From Panonychus citri (lineage: Eukaryota; Arthropoda; Arachnida; Trombidiformes; Tetranychidae): DNA of 64,000 nucleotides. Position numbers and translations under genes: made by a program. The notes beneath the pieces are model-generated. The model searched no databases. It had not been told where the DNA came from and saw only the letters and a list, made by a program, of their open reading frames with translations. The stretch covers positions 1,364,001 through 1,428,000 of the forward strand of contig NW_026515428.1 of assembly GCF_014898815.1 (NCBI RefSeq), written 5' to 3'. How positions within the stretch are numbered: position 1 is the stretch's first letter; the number at the start of each line of letters is the position of its first letter. Below, one piece after another: positions 13,140 through 28,530 of the stretch.

Positions 13140-16100
13140 TGAGGATGAAAAGATATCAGATGAAAAAAGGAATCTTATAAAAGGGACAATAAGATTTACT
13201 ACTGAGTAAAAACAGATTGATTCTGAATCTACTCCAATAACTCACAGGAGATAAACTCATGAGGATTCTCAATAATCTCAGGAAACATTGGTAAACTTTT
13301 TCTTACATGGTAAAAATTTATTCAGGAACAAATTTTTTTTTCATTTTCATTGCCTGAAGACTTTTTTTTCATTTATCTCATTGGATATTTATACCTATTT
13401 GTACATGAAATTTGTGTCTACTGATTTAAGTTCATGATCATGAATCTGAATTGAGAGAAAGAGGCTGAAGAAAGTTCAGAAATGTATCTAAACTATTATT
13501 ATAAACCTACAAATAATATAATGTATCGTCATGATTGTTTATTACCATTCACTTAAAGGGTATTGAGAGTTTACTATGCAATTGGAAATGAAATCAGCAT
13601 CATGATGAACAACATCAACCCGATTGTGATCATCCTCATGAAGAGATGTAATAATATTCAGAAAGGCTTCAAATTGCATTATTCATTTTCTTCATTCAGA
13701 GTGTTTACCTCGTTTCCCCTGTTCTACCATTGAATCCACCAAATAATGAGTTTTGTTTGAGTTTTAGACGAAAAAAAAAATAGTAAAAAGATGTAGGCGA
13801 AAAAGGAAACATTCCCTCAGGCTATTATCTTGATTGCTCAGTAAATTTCTCAGATTAAGTTATTCATTTTTCCATGATTTTTTCAGCTTTATGGTTTAAC
13901 TTGAAGGCGAAAAAGTTTCAATCATAAATTGAGATAACTTGATGATGAATTTGATATTTATCATCATGAAATTTTCGTGAATCATTGAAACATAACGATC
14001 AACTTTTCGTAAAGGTTTAACTTTAATCCATGGGAATCATTGTTATCGGTCAAGAATAGAAAGAGAAGATTAAAAATTGGATTAACTATAATATTTTGGA
14101 AATTTTTTTCCTCTCAAATTTCAAAGTCCACTCAGGTTGTTGATCATTTCATGAACTAATCAACAGAGTCAAAGGCAAAGATATCATGACAATCATTTCC
14201 GATCTCATTTTCTGAAACTCAATTCTCACCATTTTGATTACGTGATTCAGGGTGAAAATGATGTAATTGAATCAGAAAGTAAACACCCAATGGATCATCA
14301 AATGAATCAGATGAAATTCATTGTAACCTAATGATACAATAATCATTGTGATAACAATGATAATAATTTCATGGTTTATGTCCAGTGGCACTTACTCATC
14401 ATTGTCTTAAGCAAACTGACCAGTAACATCTTTCAATTTGGTCAGTTCAGTTGAGAGGAAAATTTTAATCTCTTTTTTCATTTGTTCGTAATGATAATCA
14501 ATTGAATCATCATCTTTAATCCTCAATGATAATGTTTTTCCGTTGATTCTGTTTACTTTGCTACTCTATTTGATATTCACCAGGAATCACCATGGATTCC
14601 AAATGATATTGACCGGAAGTTATCAAGTTTACTCAGGTCACCTTTGTGTCAATAATGATTATCTTTCTTGACACCATTTAATTGTCACTAAACAAAAATT
14701 AACATACAGAAAAAGGGACAAAAAGGTTAATCCCTAATTCAGTTGAAATCTTTTTTCTCTCTATCTCATCGTTAATCCAATCAATTCAGTGTCCAATCTC
14801 CTACATGAAACTTATCCTTTCCATGAATCTCAATAGTAATCATTTCCAAAATTCAGGTTAATCAACTTAGAATCGGAAGTTGTTTCTCGTAGGATTCAAT
14901 TTCCGGATGAAATGAAGATTGAATAATAATAATATCGAATTGAATAAAAGAAACTCAAGAATAAAAAAAAACATTAGAACTTTTCTAATTCGAAGAGCTC
15001 GAAAGAAAAAAAGAGCAACCAAAGTTAATTAGATAATAAAGATTCAAATTCAATATTCATGGCGAAAGAAAAAAATATTTATCATCATTAATTCACAAGG
15101 TGATGGTGAAGGTGGTGGGAGATAAACTGAGAGAGAGAGAGAAGGTAAAAAAGTTCGAATTTATGATTTTATAAATAATTCAATTTCTCTTTTATTATTT
15201 ACCTTAAATTTAATCATCATGATGATAATAATAATCGAGCATGATGAAGATGATGATAACTTTTATGTATAATAACTTTACCCTGTTGTTGACAGTCAAC
15301 ATGAGCCAGTTAGAGGGTGGGTTGAGTGGGTGGTTGGATTTACAGGGTAAAGGAGTAGAGGGAAAAAAGTTGATAATGATTTCATTGAATTTTCACCATA
15401 CATCATGGTAATAAACTGAACCAATAACCATTAACCATCAGGCTGAATTTTACCTGAACTTATCTGGTCATTTTTGTTTCCCTTTCCATGAACTTTATCA
15501 TGATTTTTTCCTCTTCATCCATAAACTGAGATTATGATGAGTTAAATTATCATAGAGATTATAATTTAATGTAAATTCATTTTTCCACCATTAACATAAT
15601 TTCATCATTCAAATTCTGAATCAAAAAGTTCATGGTGATTATCAGGGAAAACTTTAATTATCAATCATCAATGTTAATCTTTCATAATTTAGCTCTGAAA
15701 ACTTTAATCTCTTCAAATGGATTAAATAAATTGTAATTGTTACACTTTTCTATTCATCTGTGATTGATAAAAGGAACCCGTTAATTTAATTGTCAGTTTG
15801 ATGATTTAATTGTTGCAACGTGGAGCAATTTAATCAACTGATTAACTGTAACTATTGATAATTAAACTAAAGTTTAATCTTTGTGTCTGATTAGATTAAA
15901 ATTCAGTTCCCTCACTCGGTGGTGTTGATTGTGAGTCTTTTTTTTTATCATGTAATTGAAATGATAATAATGATGATGATGATGATTAACTTGGAAATAT
16001 AATTAAGTTAATTTGTTGCGAAATTTTTTTTCTGTTTTTAATTTAACCAGAATTTTCTGTAATTCTTAATTGTTACCATTGAGTTAGATTGTCTCACAAT

Positions 16101-18682
16101 CGATGGAGACAATGAAATTATCATGCTGAGAATCATGATGATGATCATTATTATCAGAACTTTTTTTTTGCTCTAAAAGTTATTTCTTTCTAAATGATAA
16201 TAATCATGTAACAATTGAATTTAAATCTTGAAATTGTCATGGAAATGATTCTGATTTCATTATCATCATCAAGTTTCATGTTGTTCTCATGATAAATTCA
16301 GTGTTGGTATCAATTATTTTACAGATTCATTTTCATTGTGATGAAATAATAATCACATCAAAATAGTCAAATAAGATGATGAGATAATGACTTGAATAAG
16401 ATGATCATTCATCATGTCAATATCTTATAAAAGAAATAATAACAAAAAAAATATTCTGATCACTGAGAATTCTGGTGGAAAGTTCAGATTTTTCATATTG
16501 ACCTTTTCTCTAATGTTATACCAAGAATTGGCAACTTTTTTTCCTCATCACTTCTCATCATATTATCATCATCATCACCATCACCCTTAGAAATATCCAG
16601 TGGCCTCCCCTGGATGACCTTCAGGGTTACAGAACTTTTGTCCAAATTTACTAATGACCTTTAATGTGTCATCGTGAAGGAAAATGACCAGCAAATAGTA
16701 ATGACAATGGTAAATATTGTTTGAGGTGAAAATTTATTTTTCTCTCATGACGAGAAAATGAACAGATCTGAGCCAAGTTTCCATTTGAATTCTGTAAATT
16801 TTTACCTTGAATTCATTTTTCATGGGGAATTCTGGAATATCCTCTCATTTCCAGGTTATTACAATGTTACTTTCATGATAATGATGATGATATAGTTTGT
16901 TATTATCATTACTATTATTAGTATTTGTATTGTTGTTGGGCCTTAAATCTGTGCATACATCATCAATCTTAATCGTTTCGCATGAAAAACTCTGAGGTTA
17001 CATGATGTCTTCCAGAATAAAAGGTTCATCTAACCCCTTTTCCTCCCTCTCCCTCTCTCTCTCTTACAATTTTCGCCATGGCTTTTACCTCCCCACCTTC
17101 ATCTTCATCATGATGTTCTTACTTTCTCTCAGAACTCTTTTTCTTTTTTCCGATAAATCTATTGAATCTTCACGAGTAACATGGACATGGTCTGTAGATC
17201 AAAATATCAACCCTGTTCAACAGGATAATTCAATGTTTCTTGTTGTTTCTTTCTCAGTTTCAGTTCACATGTTTACATTAACTCTCACCCACCACTGGGA
17301 GGGTGGTAAATAAAGAAATCGCCATCAAGGAAATAAAGGGCTTCATATACATTCAAAGCTCAGAAGAAAATGAAGAAGAAGCAGAACAAAAAAAACAATA
17401 GAAAACTTTTCGAATCCTTTTTATCGTTATCACCCTATTTCCGATTTTCCTTCTTCTTTTTCCTCTCTGAATTATCATGTTATCGTTTTTATTATTATTC
17501 ATCTTCAATGAGAACTTTTATTTGTAGCCATTATATTTGTAAGGTCCACTTCTTGACCACATAAGATGAACATTATATTCGCCTTACTTTTGATTATCAA
17601 ATTTTTCCAAAAAAAACGAGGAAAAAAGTTCTAAACATTTACCAATTTGATTTTCGATGATAGGAAATGAATATTAAACTTTTGAGCAACTGAAGAGAAG
17701 AAGAAAAAAATAAAGTTTCAACAATGAAGATAAATATGATAGGTGATGATGATAATCAGCTCTATTATGAGTCTTACCATTATCATCTATTGATGATGCT
17801 TGACTTTGAGCTGGAATAAAGATGATAATAGAAGATAGAGAAAAAAATTCTCTGAATAGAATTCGGGTTAACCTGAATAAGAGAAAAAAACAGTTTTCTC
17901 TTTTCTTTCTTCTTCTTATTGACATTTCTCTTTTTTTTCTGTCATCCTCATCATCTTATCTCTCTGCCTCTCTCGCTGGACATTACAACATATTGACCAA
18001 TATCAATAACTTCATTTGAAAGTTTACTTAACTATTACTTTCTTTTCCTATGCAACCAAAATAATAACAAAAATCCAATCGTAATCAAAGATTAGTAATA
18101 CTGGTGGACAAAGAGGATTACCCATTGACCAGGCCTAATGGTCACGAGCCATTAATTCTTGATTCAATCAGATTGAAACCTCTTATCGATAAACCTTAAT
18201 GATTATAATAGCTTTTAGTCTGATTGAATTAACCAAACAATTAGCTTATTAATAATCAGAAAGATTTTCGTTCTTACTCTGTGAACAAAAGTGAATATCA
18301 AAAATGAAAACTAATCCATTATCGTCATGAAACTTGAACGAGATCAAATTTGAATAAAATTCCAAAGGTATATTAGATTTATGTATTGGAATATAAATAT
18401 AAATATAAATGTATCTCGGTGGATTTCATGTGGTGGTGATGAGGGAATATGAGTAATGATGGTGACAGAAAAAAAGTATGAATTCAGAACTTTATTTGGA
18501 GAGGAAAACAAAAAGTTCTGATGAAGATAAAAGGTGATGAAAAACAGTTAGAGATGAGACATGGTTATGATGATAATGCTGAGAAAATCAAATGAAAAAC
18601 AGTGGAGAGAGAAAAAGACAAAGAAACATAAATCATATCACCAAACCCACCTCAGGAATAGTGGGTGAATGATATCACCTCA

Positions 18683-18708
18683 TGGAGAGAGAGAGAGAGA
18701 GAGAGAGA
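18683..18708. repeat. (GA)n microsatellite
   Basis: A run of about twelve GA units. Confidence 0.85.
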
Positions 18709-21610
18709 AAGGGTGATGAAGATAACTAAAATCATCATGAATATAAACCTATCAAAGTTAATGAAAACTCAATCCAAGGGATTGATTCAAAATTATTCAA
18801 CAGAATTAGTTGTTATATTGATTTGTTTTACTTTTTCCAGTTACCATGTAACTTGATTCAATTGTATATCTTCAGAATTCATTGTATATAAATGATTATC
18901 TTTCATGATGATGATGATGATAAAATGGATCTGTTTTTGTCTATGTCACCAAGATAACATGATAACAGAGACTAGGAGGAGATTCGGGAGAGAGAGAGAG
19001 AGAGATTGAAATGATCAAGGAGCTTTTTTTATTTCAATTCAATCTCATGTTCAATGTTGAAGATTCAAAAAAAAAGTATCCAAGTTAATAATCAACATGA
19101 TGATCATCATGATAATCATTATTATCATTCTCATGTAAAGTTATTAGCATTTAGATGAGAAAAAAATTGTTTATTTCCAATGGCAAGAAAAAAAAGCTGA
19201 CATTTCGAATGGCGGAGATAAAGTTCTGAATGTCATGAGAAATTGTTTGATACCTTTTTTTCATGAGAAATTATCTATTTACATTGAACTGAGTTCTCAA
19301 GAACTTAGTAAATAAATTCTAGCAAAAATAAATATCGATACTCTTTTTTTTTGCAGAGTTATCAGTTCCACCTTTTTTTTTACTCTTCATAAGAGACTCA
19401 AGTTCTGAAAGATTCTGAATATTTGAAATCACTGAAAAAACAACAACAGAATTTTCATCATCAATGGTTAATAAAAGATGATAAAAGTTCAGAGTGAATG
19501 ATCAACATTTCAGATGGATAAACATTGAACCCATTCCGATGCAAGGTGATGAAGGTTAATATTCATAATTCATGATGATCGACATTCAAGTAACATCAAT
19601 ACATTATCAATATAATTAATTATCTATCATGTGAATATTTATTTTTCAGAACTTTTCTTCCCTTTTTCATGATAATCTCTCTCTCCATTTCTCATCTTCT
19701 TATTTTCATCTGGTTTTTTTCAATCTTCTTTTTCATTCATTGTGAACAATAATGATGGTGGAAGGTGAAAACACCATGATAATGATATCGCTTATTATCA
19801 TTATCATCATTCAACTCATGATAAGTAACGTTGACTGTTATCATCCACCTCATCATCTTTATCTTCATCTCTCTCTCTCTCTCTTTTCACTTTACACCTA
19901 AAAAAGACTTGGATCTCATCTTCATCTTGATCACATTCTTTTCATGAGAAATACATGATATTAAGACTTGAGACTATTTAGTGTTCATCTTTTTATCATC
20001 TTTATCTTCATCATCTTCATCTTCTCTCTTTCCCCACCAGTATCAATGATCTTACTCATGATATTATCCGGATGGTTTGTCGTAATTTGATGATTTCTAT
20101 TTCCAGAAATTCCATAAGTTTTATCTCCTTCCACCATGAACATTGTATCAGGTTTAATCAAAGTACCTTCATCATCTTCATTTCCCTTTTCTTGTGTATC
20201 ATCTTCCTCATCATCTTATCATTTATCTCTTATCATCATCAACAATATTGACTTACTTTTCTTACAATATATTATATTTCCTGGTTTTCATCAACAAAAA
20301 AATGAGGAAAAAAAATCATAATTCTGATTCTGATTCTGATTCATGATATGATGTAACATACATATCATGATAATAGCCACTGATTTTAAATTGATTACTA
20401 GATAATCCTGGTTAATGATTAATTTTTATTCCAATATTTTTGGCTGATTGATTAACCACCATTTTATTGATATATTGAAAGGCAATTTATTTACCATGAA
20501 AAGTTTCATTTACATAGATAATGTTTCACTTAACCATTGAACTTTTTTATTCATCTTCATGGTTCTTGATTGTGATAATATGTATTTCTTGTGATGATTT
20601 ATTTTGATCAAATTAATGACCACTCATTGAAATCATGGTGATGATTATTAATCAAGATAAATTGGACATTACAATGAATCGCTGGTGATATTTTAAGTGG
20701 CTCATGATTATTGGTAATAACAATTCATGGTGATCATCATGATTACCTTAATAATAAACTTGTTCATGTTAAGTGTCAAGTAGATCTCAAGGATTTCTCA
20801 TGTCCACCAGCTCTTGACCAGTATAATAATGAATTACATTGTTATTATTATCAAGTTTTCAGGGTAAATCTAAATTCTGGATCAAAATTTTATCCCATTC
20901 TTCATATTCAAGTCTATTAATATTAGAATGTCATAATCAGCTGACTTCATGAAGGGAATTATTTTTTTCCATTCATTCCCAGTACTTGTAATTTTTACTC
21001 TAAAAAGACAATTAGTTAATCAACTTGGAGAAAGTTTTATAAATTGTAAAACAATAATGATGTTTACATGGTTCAGATAATGATTAATATGGAATGAACT
21101 TTTTTTCGTCACACTCACCATGTAACTTACACCAATTTGAGATGAAATTTGAAATCAATTCACAAATTGATTGGAAATTTATTTAGTATCCGAAAAGCTT
21201 TCAGATATTAATCTGATTAACTGTCATGAACTTGATGATGTTGAGTAGAAAGCAAAAAAACAATGACCATGAACTTTCAGGGAACTGATATTGTACATGA
21301 AACTGTGATAACTTTTTTACTTCTCTCTGTTATCATGTTATTTTTTTTATATTTCCATGAACCTTTGAACATTGGCTCTGAATCTGTGTGTGTGTGTGTG
21401 CTGTTATCTGAGAATCATGTTTTTTATTGATTCTTGTTTCATGGTAAAATATTAATTCGACTACACAATGATAACTGAAAGTATTGATTACAGAATCCAT
21501 CGGTCAGGGAAGGGATAATTGTACCCACTCCCACTTATCTTACCATCTTTAAAAGTTGAGAGAGTTCCGAAAAGTAATAATAACTCATGGAAAAGGAAAC
21601 CGATGAAACT

Positions 21611-21614
<4 letters not shown>

Positions 21615-21641
<27 letters not shown>
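21615..21641. repeat. (CT)n microsatellite
   Basis: A run of about thirteen CT units. Confidence 0.85.
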
Positions 21642-24600
21642 GTTTCCACTCTATCTCTTTATCATGAAACTGAGTGTTGTTGGTGGCATGAAAATCCCAA
21701 TTGAAAATGTTGGATAAATAAATGGTTAAGGTTAAACTTTGATTCATTGAATTTCCGGTTTCCGGTTCAACTTTATCAACTATTTTTCCAAAGGATGAGT
21801 AAGCCAAAAAAAATGCTCTTACCGATGAGCATCATCATGATGAAGAAAATGAAGAAATTTTTATCCATCATGAAAAATTGAAACTCTACAGGTAACAAGT
21901 TGCTAACAAAAGGTAAGAAACAGGATGCAAAAAGTTCTGAATTATCATTATCATGGAAAATATTAGAGATTCAAATTTGAATAAAAAAGCTCACAACTTT
22001 ATCTAATCATTGTTACCTTTGAGATCCCATGAGAGTCGTTAAACATTACATTAAAGTTTCATTGAGTTACATCATCATGATAATCATGCAAATTATCATG
22101 ATTATCAGATTTCACTTTCTCTCTCTGATGAACTTCAGATTCATCCTGAAGGGAAAGACTTATAGTGAGAATCGTGGTGTAAGGGGGTGAATAGATTTCT
22201 CTGTAATTCCCTGAGACGAAAAAGTTTTTTACTTTTTCTTTAGTCAATTTTTTTTTTGTCTCCTTCGAGTTTGAACAGTTCAATTTAATTCGTTCGCCTT
22301 TTATTGTATCCAATTAAAACTGTTATTTGATTATAAGAATTTAAATTACAACAAGATAATCAAGTTAACTACAGATTTAATTGAGATGATTAAACTGTAT
22401 AATATTGTTTAATTAACTTTGTATTTAAAAGTTTTTTTCTTCACAATCAAATCTGATTTGGTTTCCAATGAATCTGATTAAGAGATGATAATGATTTCAA
22501 TTGTTAGCCAAAGTTATAATGATTAAGAATCAATTGTTAATGACTTACTATTTCATGTCTATACTCTTAATTGTTATAACAATTAAATTTGATTGTTGTT
22601 GAGAACAAAAAAAATCTGTGAAAAGTTAAATTACTTTTACACATTCAAACTATTGAGACGATTAATTGTATTCTAATGGTGAAACAATTATGATTAATTA
22701 ATGGTTCTTACAATTTGATTAATGTTAATGATTGTAAACATGATTGATCTTGAACATGATTCAGCTTTTATCATGATTATCATGATGATAAAAACTTGAA
22801 ACGATAACCAATGTAATCAAACATTGATGATGAACAATTTATGATTAATATAATGATAATAATAACAATCATTTATGGTTAACCAGATAAAACAATGTGA
22901 TATTATTATCATGAGTCAAGAATCAATAGTTACATGGGAAAGGAGGGTAAATAAAATTATCTAATGAATGGATAAGGGGGAGGGAGAAAAAATGATTAGA
23001 ACTTTTTTTTTCTTTCGATTTTTCGATAAGTTGATCAGCTGATGAGACATGAATTCTCTTTGAGAATATCAAGTTTACTTTATTTGATGAAGAATTGGAA
23101 ATTTTCATGTATACTCTTCATGAATCACATTCTCATTGAACTTTACTCATGAAAAGGAGGATTACTTTTCTGTTCCCACCTTCAGAAAAAAACCTCATGA
23201 GAGTAAATTCATCAAGTAAATGTCTCTCACTCATCTAATCTTCATTTTCTCCCCTTTTTTGCACTTATCATCTTCATGATAAGTATCATCATCTTCATCA
23301 TCACCCTCGGTGTATAATATGAACATTGAAAATGCGATAAAAAACCATCAACTACAGACAAACAATCAGCATTCAATTTAATTCACTGTTCGAGTTTGAG
23401 AACAAAAAAAAATAGAGACAGAATAAGATTCAACTTCTAAAACCCTTTTCCTCTCTCATCGTCATCATCTTCCTCCTCTTTCTCATCCTTATCATCATCA
23501 TCCTAATATTCATCTTCATTTGTAACCAGATTCTCCACTTTCTGTCTTCCGCCTCTTCCCAAAATTTAACATAAACCATTTGAGTCTCTCTTTTATTCCC
23601 AATGATTTCCCTCCGTGTATTTGCCCGTAGTAAATTCACATAGACTTATCTTCCTCATCACCATCAAGATGAGAATGTGGTTCTCTCTCTCTCTCTCTCT
23701 CTCCATCCTCATCCCTGTTTCCCTGCTGATGACAGGCAATTTCATTCATATTTTCATAACATCATTTTTGTGGTCACATGAAAAATAAAAAAATTTCAAT
23801 CTTATCATCTCTCTCTCTCTCTCTGCATCAACATAAAAGCAATAAAACCATCAAGATGATAATGATGATTATCTTCATCACTTGAGAGTCTGTTTTTTCT
23901 GTTGATGATTCAATTAACTCTAAATGATGTACCTTTTTTTAATCAGTACAATTCAATTCCATATTCATTCATGTGATATAATATGTACATATAAGTTGAT
24001 GAAACAAATTGAGTTTATTTACCATGGTGAGATAATCATTCCCAATTTAACATCAATTACACTGAGTGTTGCCTTTTCATTAATACTTTGTCACCTTGAA
24101 GCTGAATCAACCATGAAATGATGATGGTGTATAATTATTTTATACCCAGAGAGATAAATAAAAGGGTATTTCAGTCAACTTTCATGATCAATTTCAATAT
24201 ATTGAATTGGGTTGTTTGAGAGCTGAAATTGGAAATGTATTTATAATAATAATATTGCTTCAATTGTTTATATTTGGTGAAAATTGAATATCTATTATGA
24301 GGTGATACTCAATTTGATATTGACCTCAGGGGGATTTCAAGATGATAATAATACTCATTCAATTGGATGATGATGATGAAAAGTGTTACCATTATGAAAT
24401 TTCATGACAATGATGATGGAAAAAAAGTAGACGAGAGAGGAAAAAGGAGAAAAGTTTTGTATCATGAGAAAATCATGATAATAATAATGATAAACTATCA
24501 AAATCCAATAGAATTTGAAATTTTTCTCTGGCAACATTCAATTCGTGGGCTCTTGCAACCTTTTCACCCCTTAGAATTTAACAAAAATTGAATCTGAACA

Positions 24601-25071
24601 GAATGAGAATGAAGTTCTGAAAGTGAATATCATTCACAACGAGTGAGTAAGTGAGTGAGAGAGAAATGAGAATGGGAGGAGGCTCAGTGGGTGCAGGCAA
24701 TAGATACAAAAAAAGTAACAGTGAAAATAATGATAAGCCTTTTGATTGTTGATAAAATGAAATAGATTCAGCAGATTGAAATAAAAAAGAAATGATTCTT
24801 ACCATGAATTGGATATATAACTTTTATCACTTTTACCTTTTGTTCAATAATATGAAACCTATTCAGGAGCATACACATTGACTGACATGATATATACATG
24901 ATAAATATAAAAACCATCATATTGTAACCCACCACCACCACCACACCACCTCTTCCTTTTCCTCCCTCTATCCAACCACCATCAGTAAATGTTTCTTATT
25001 CTTATCATCATCTTTCAATGACTCCATGAATTGAACAATCTACCGATGGGAAGAGGATTTTAAAAAGGATC

Positions 25072-25098
25072 TTCTCTCTCTCTCTCTCTCTCTCTCTT
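25072..25098. repeat. (CT)n microsatellite
   Basis: A run of about thirteen CT units, 260 bp before the opposite-strand (GA)n tract at 25359. Confidence 0.85.
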
Positions 25099-25355
25099 GC
25101 TCCTTCTCAATTTTTCGTTTTTATCATATGAACATTTTCCTCTTTCACTGTCAGTCAATATTCACATGAAAATATATATTCACCATGATTATTATCCTAG
25201 AGAAAAGGTAGAGGAGGATAAAGTTTCATTCTAATGGACATTCAGTTGACTTTTATCTGACCATTGAAAAGCAAAAAAGAGGAGGATGAAGATGAGAAAA
25301 ATTCTGACAGAAATTCGGATCACTCTTTTTGTGGATTATTTTCAATCTACATGGT

Positions 25356-25358
<3 letters not shown>

Positions 25359-25410
<52 letters not shown>
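25359..25410. repeat. Long (GA)n microsatellite
   Basis: About 26 uninterrupted GA units, the longest such tract in the window. Confidence 0.95.
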
Positions 25411-25415
<5 letters not shown>

Positions 25416-28400
25416 AAATATATGTACACCTTTTTTCCAATTCATCTTTTCCATCGAGTTATTATCATGGTGATAACCATCATGCTCTAGTTACACATTG
25501 TTAGTGTTCATATATTGTTGCTCATTTTCATGATGCTCCAATATGAAAAGGAATGAATTCACTGAATAGAAATTGATGAAAGGAAAAAATTATTTAACTA
25601 GAAGAGGAAGAAAAAAAATAACTAAATTGTTTTCATGAACAAAGAATCAAAAAGTTGAAACTTTATTGACATTCAGTTATCATGGCTCATCATCATGATG
25701 AACTTTTCAAGATGATAATATATTCACATGAGATAAAAACAATGAACTTTATATATCAAATACAGTTTTCTAATATGGAACCAGTTTTATCCCTTGCGTG
25801 CTAAACTGAATTTATCATGGAACCAATCGTGTTATCTTGATGATGAGAAAGATGCTCGAGATTTAAACACGAATATTTGAGAAAACTGAGTTGGAAATGT
25901 TGTTCCATGAAAACAAAGTCATGAAATGCTTGAAATTATCATGAAAGACTGAAAGTCAGCAAGTTATTGAACTCACTAAAAGAGTACTCATTTATATTGA
26001 ATGGAATTGAAAGTGACCCTTAGTCTGATTACTTCTGGAATGATCACTAATTTCCGGACTACTTTATGATAATCAAATGCTACGAGTCCAGGTTATCATA
26101 TAATGAATAACATTCACATGATCGTTGAAAAATTCATTTCTTTCATGAACTTGAGTTGATTATATTTAAATTTTAAAACATATAAAAAACTCAGATTGAG
26201 CGAAAACCATTTATCTCAATAAATCTCATCATCGTTTTAACATCATGAAGATCATGAGTTTCATGAAATGTAACTAGTTTTCAGTGAAACTTTCATCATG
26301 AAGCCAAAAGGTTAATTTTCATTCATTTTATCATTTACTTTTTTTTCTCTGCCTTTTAACTTTCATGATAAGTTCAGTTTCATTTCATTTTGTTTGCATT
26401 TGAGAAAATAGTTAATAGTTACTCATATTTGTTTATCTCAGAATAGGAAAGATAATATCAAGTGAAGGATAAGAAACAGAAAAAAGTTCTGAACATTAAT
26501 ATTCACTTTATCTCTCAGCCTGATAATATTATTCTGAAATTGAAATTATATCTATTAAAAGTTCCCATGTTGATTATTTGCTGATACAAATAAACTCACT
26601 ACATTGAAACTTGATATCGACAAATATTAAAATGTTATAATAATTTCATAATTATCACATTGATTCATTTCAATAACCAATTCACTGAAAATTTTCACTC
26701 TCTTTCATGTGAATTAATCTGATATCAATCAAATATTAACTGATTTTCGTCCATAACAATTTGTCATTTTGGTTCCTTTTTTACTCTCACCTTGATTCTT
26801 AATATTCATTCAATTGGAAATTAACTGTCAACTCATCACCATTACAATCAACTATTATCATCATCAGATAAAATCATCAACACCTTCACATCAGAAACAA
26901 ATCACCATCTGAACATTTTCATCATCATTGTAATATGTTAATCCTTTGATTACAATTAGTTAATTTACAACATTGTTGATAAAAATCTCATGTCAACATG
27001 TCAATTTGTTATTTATCAAGATTCAGATTAATAATGAAATCAAACTGAATCATCTGATTGGTGATAATTGCTCTTCAAATGATTTAATCTCTCTCTTGAT
27101 TTGATTAGTAATAAAATTCTGGATTTCATTGAAACTGAACTTTTTACACCAATGTCAATGTGATGGTTCAATTGGTTTAGATGAGAATGATTAAAATTAT
27201 CTCATGATATTCAGAGTATATCATCTGTTTACCATGTAACTTGGGTGTATATCTAACAAGTTTCGGATGACAATCATCAAGAATTTCAAGAATTCACATA
27301 ATTCTGTTTATCCATCCACTTATTCACCAACCTATCGGCCACCACCCAACCTCCAACTCTTTATATATATCTCTTGATCTATTCAGTTGAAACAATTTAA
27401 TGTAATCACTTGAGAAACTATTCATTAATCTTATCTTAATTGAGATCACAATCCAAATGAATACTCAGAATCATCTGATTATCTAATAGATAACAATCAG
27501 CTTTTCCCCTGTTGTCTTTCTGTCAGTGTCAATTCATTCAAATCTCTTCAATTTTTCACCTATTCCATATCATCAAGTGCTAGAACTGAGAATATCAAAA
27601 AGGAATGAAAAAAAAGAGATGAAATTTTATCACTTTGGTGAAAATGAAAATCAATTGAACCATAAATGATGAAATAAAACTCATGATGATGAAACAAATA
27701 GATTCATAAACAGATTGAAAATTGAATACTAAGTCAATCAACAGACTGAAACAAGATGAATGAATTGATATGGAAGATGAAAGTGAGCGACAAAATTGAC
27801 ACCCCACTCTTTATAATATTAATACTAAATGGATGGTTACAAAACCTTCACCTTTCCCACCATCTACATGGATAACAATCAACAATCAGATAGTATGATG
27901 ATCATCCCTGAGGATAATATCAACCACCTCTTCATGAGATTCTGTTTGAAACCTTTTGGGATGAGGATGAAAAAAAAACTTTTTCCCATCATGAGAGTTG
28001 ATGAAGATGAAGGAGGTAAAGTGGGTGGTGGGAGTGGATAATATGATGGAAAGGATATGCTTTATGAACATAAGTATATCTATAATATTTCAAGTCAACA
28101 TGTTGATAATGTGATAACTATTTTATCTGTTATTTTATTTTCATTTTCATGAGTGAATTGTTATCATGATGATGGAAGGGAAATGATAAAAACGCTTGGA
28201 TTGTTTTTTCTTCATCTTCTTCCCTTTTAGCATCTTATCCGAATGCTGGAAATTTGATGAAATTGAAAGAAACCAAGAGAGAGAGAGAAATCTCTGTAAA
28301 TTCTGACAAGAAAAAAATTCTAAGAATAGTCCAGAATAAGGATGAATAAACTTTGTTTCCATTTCACTTAATTTGCATGATATTTGGTGACAAAGAAACA

Positions 28401-28530
28401 CTGGCATCCAGAAATTGTCACCTTCCCTCAGAATCCTCCATATTACAAATAATATCATCAACTTGTAATTATTTCTCATTCTGCAACTAATTGAATTGCT
28501 TATTACTTTTTTATTCCGATATCTTTTTAG

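Larger units (their letters stand above)
3286..28530. other. 25-kb gene-free block, simple-sequence rich
   Basis: I see no exon with recognisable domains on either strand. The open frames present are short and consist of translated microsatellites (His, Asp, Ser, Leu or Arg-Glu runs). The DNA is AT-rich, with many TCATCA/GATGAT stretches, TCATGA palindromes, (GA)n/(CT)n tracts and the AAAGTTCTGA motif described in the findings. The first part is the EEIG1-like 3' UTR and the last part should contain the promoter and start exon of the Dscam-like gene, whose first visible exon begins at 28531 in phase 1. A short signal-peptide exon could easily be hidden here. Confidence 0.6.

Noticed and set aside
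17002..17313. 103-residue open frame with a hydrophobic stretch, considered as a signal-peptide exon
   Set aside because: It is built on CT and TTC repeats and has no phase-1 donor leading to the 28531 exon.
20711..20920. 69-residue open frame of mixed composition
   Set aside because: It shows no domain pattern, no good splice sites and no family resemblance.
27361..27390. TATATATAT followed by TTCAGTTG as a Dscam core promoter
   Set aside because: AT-rich DNA produces many such pairs, and no signal-peptide ATG exon follows.
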